Below, piece by piece: positions 61,701 to 64,000 of a DNA stretch of 64,000 bases. How positions within the stretch are numbered: position 1 is the first letter of the stretch; every line of letters starts with the position of its first letter. Under the pieces are notes generated by a model that was not told where the DNA came from, made no database searches, and worked only from the letters and a program-made list of their open reading frames with translations. The position numbers were made by a program, and so were the translations under genes. Source of the stretch: Porphyra umbilicalis (lineage: Eukaryota > Rhodophyta > Bangiophyceae > Bangiales > Bangiaceae); contig KV918820.1 of assembly GCA_002049455.2 (NCBI GenBank), positions 241,759 to 305,758 on the forward strand. The letters are read 5' to 3'.

Positions 61701-64000
61701 TCGTCTTCGCTGCCGGCCGTTTATTCGACGTCGGCGACGGGCACCGTGCCGGGCGGCGCCGCCGCCATTGCCACTAAACCCGCGCCCGCCGCCGCCGACG
61801 CGGGTGGTGCCACTGCCGACCGTGCCAGCCTAACGCCAAGACGCACGCTGACCGCCGCGGCGGCCGCCACCGGCCCCGCCAGGAGGACTTGCTGCCCCCT
61901 CCCTCCCGCCGTCGCCGTTCTCAGCGCCGTCAGGTGTGTGGGCAGGGGGGTCGAGCACCCCCTTGACCGCCAACGGCGGCGCATCGTCGGCAGAGGCGAC
62001 GAAGAGAAGCACCACGTTTGTCCCCGCTGCCGAGACGACGACCGTGGGTGGGGCCGGGGGGGGGGTGCGCGGCGCCCGAGAGGTTCATGGCGAGGGGAGT
62101 AGGAGGGTTAAGCGGAGAGGGCGCCCAATGCCGGTCAGTGGAAGATGGGGTGTCGACGCCGGCACCCGCCCGCGCCGGTAGTGCGGCAGGTGGGGGTCCT
62201 CGTGGCGCGGGGGCAAACACCCGTGTGTCCGCGCACGCCACAACAAACGGCCGTCACAATACCCACTGCCGTCATAATTGATGTGAGTGTGATCCTAACC
62301 CCACCCTTGCTCCCATACTAACAGACGCGGGACGCAACCATAGCATCCAGACTTCTACTGTCAAGCTTGTGCGTCTTCCAATCAGCTTGAAACAACCCAG
62401 AATCCTAACCCCACCTTCCGTACGGACCCGGGGTGCTGGGGACCCGAAGAAAGGAACGACCGGGACCAGCGCGAGGGTGTTGCTGGACATGCACGAATGG
62501 GTGGACGATTACGCGTACCGTCGATAACTACGAGAGCAACAGCCAAAGACAAGTGCCTGCAGAGTCACCTCCATCCACCTGTTTTCCGCTGCGTGCAAGC
62601 CTCGCTGGCGGCAGGTGAAAAAATCGATTTGAAATCGATCATCGGTTGTGACTGAAGCCCAATTTATCGATTTAGCCCAGCCAACCGATTGCCCACCCCT
62701 ACTCAATGGTCCCGTAGGGACTGATTTCATCACCCAGAAGCATGCAGACTGTCGCTACCGCCGTGCTTTCCGAAGAGGCTATGGCGGCCCTGGCATCGAT
62801 GAGGTGCTATAGGAAGCTTATGTACCTGCATTCTTGATCGTCAAGACTAGAACTTTGGCACCCATGGCTTTGGGGCCTCACATCGCCTTGCGTCTTGTCA
62901 CCAAGGGTTTCATGTACACGATTTCATTGAGAATGCAAAAAAAAAAGCAGAAAATTTGCTGTCGGCAACACAAACGATGAATGAAATTTGCGCACATTCT
63001 CCGTGGAATGGATAGATCTGGTGCATGTTACTCTCTGTACTATGCAGATATGTTGCACGACCTGTGGTGATTTGGACAGACGTTGTGCACAACCAGGTCG
63101 TACCTTGCATATTCTGGCATGCCCTGGTGTCGTGATTAGCTTACTCCAGCACCTTAGTTTGCTTGTGTTGCTTGGAACTGTACATCAAGCAGCCAAAGCT
63201 CAGCAGATTCGAGCTGCAGACCTGCACGGCCAGCAATGCTGATCGGCTCGATCTGGATCGCTTCTCAGAGCACACCCAACAACGTCTTCCCCAAGTCCGA
63301 ATGTGTATACGTGTCAGAAGCGTGTCTCCCGAATGCTCCACGTGGCTCAGTTTAGGCTCTTGGGGTTGGGGACGGCTCCACAGCAACGTCGGGCACCCCA
63401 AATCGAAGAGAGAAAACGCGAATCTAGTTGATCGGAATCACATAAGTACACACAGATTCAGCGGGCAGAAAATGGGGGGTGAGGCCCTTGTCCCCCATTC
63501 TCTGCACGATTTGGGGAGTCGGAGCTCTCCTCCCCATCTTGTTCAGCTCTCTCATTGGCTGGCGCTGCTTTGGCCGCCGTTCGAAATGCTTGTGTCGTGG
63601 CATCCGGCTTTTTAGAAAACTGCAGTGACAAACCATGCACTTTGTGTCGCGGGAGAGCGTTCGAGCGCTCACCGTTTGCAACGGTATCGCGACTGCTACG
63701 GACCGTCGCATCGAGCACGCGACCACAGGCGACCGTGCCTCCACCCCGGGATGCGACCGTTTCGGGGGTCCAGCGGGGGGCATTGAAACGGTCTGCCGGG
63801 GGGGCGGGCGAAAGGAAATCTGCTCTGTCTGTGCGGTGTGTTCACTGTGGGGTGCTGGGGAGATCCGAGTGCAGGTGGCACCGTCAGCGCGGCGCCGTCG
63901 TCGTCGACGGCCGTCCGCCGCCACCGTCGTGGCGACCGTCTTCTTCGCGCGATGGACGACCCTTTTGATCTGTCCGCAGACGCGATGCTGGAGGATACGG

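Overview
This window is GC-rich nuclear DNA from a eukaryote. Its genes have few or no introns, Ala/Gly/Pro-rich proteins, long C and G homopolymers and abundant GC-rich minisatellites. The best guess for the host is a multicellular (bangiophyte-type) red alga. The main support is a tRNA-Ser(CGA) gene that seems to carry a D-loop intron as well as an anticodon-loop intron; such ectopic tRNA introns are known from red algae such as Cyanidioschyzon. This placement is an inference, not a proof.

The layout alternates transposon nests with short islands of host genes. 0-5.4 kb: little recognisable except one possible hypothetical gene and a C-rich minisatellite. 5.4-14.9 kb: a 9.5-kb hAT-like element with an 8-bp target duplication. 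It has been loaded with a two-copy repeat family, a Tc1/mariner-like MITE, a pair of 29-bp inverted repeats and a young LTR retrotransposon with 591-bp LTRs and no coding capacity. 15-21 kb: a TA-flanked MITE, a decayed small gene and a PIF/Harbinger transposase killed by three in-frame stops. 22.7-26.2 kb: a hAT element with perfect 8-bp duplications, inserted inside the terminal repeat of a small TA-flanked MITE. 26.9-30.7 kb: a 1266-aa protein of unknown function. 33.5-35.3 kb: MUS81, the catalytic subunit of a structure-specific endonuclease. 38.4-45.7 kb: two large genes on the minus strand that together look like a KDZ (Kyakuja-Dileera-Zisupton) DNA transposon. The first gene carries a SWIM zinc finger, the Cys-rich amino-terminal transposase region and a complete Ulp1 SUMO-protease domain. 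The second carries the remaining catalytic motifs. 48.9-58.6 kb: a host gene island with a 398-aa repeat protein, an ABHD4/5-like lipase/acyltransferase, the spliceosomal protein SmE (three exons), the tRNA-Ser, a CRAL-TRIO lipid-transfer protein and nucleoporin NUP54. 59.0-62.7 kb: a third hAT element (8-bp duplication), broken by a 2.6-kb insertion with long inverted arms and a GC-rich cargo. The last bases may open another gene.

A recurring feature is apparent one-base frame slips at C or G runs in otherwise well-conserved genes (NUP54, ABHD, the hAT transposase, a small gene near 17 kb). All are in the same direction, as if one base were missing, which points to undercounted homopolymers more than to pseudogenes. 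No CRISPR array, prokaryotic operon or virus gene was seen.
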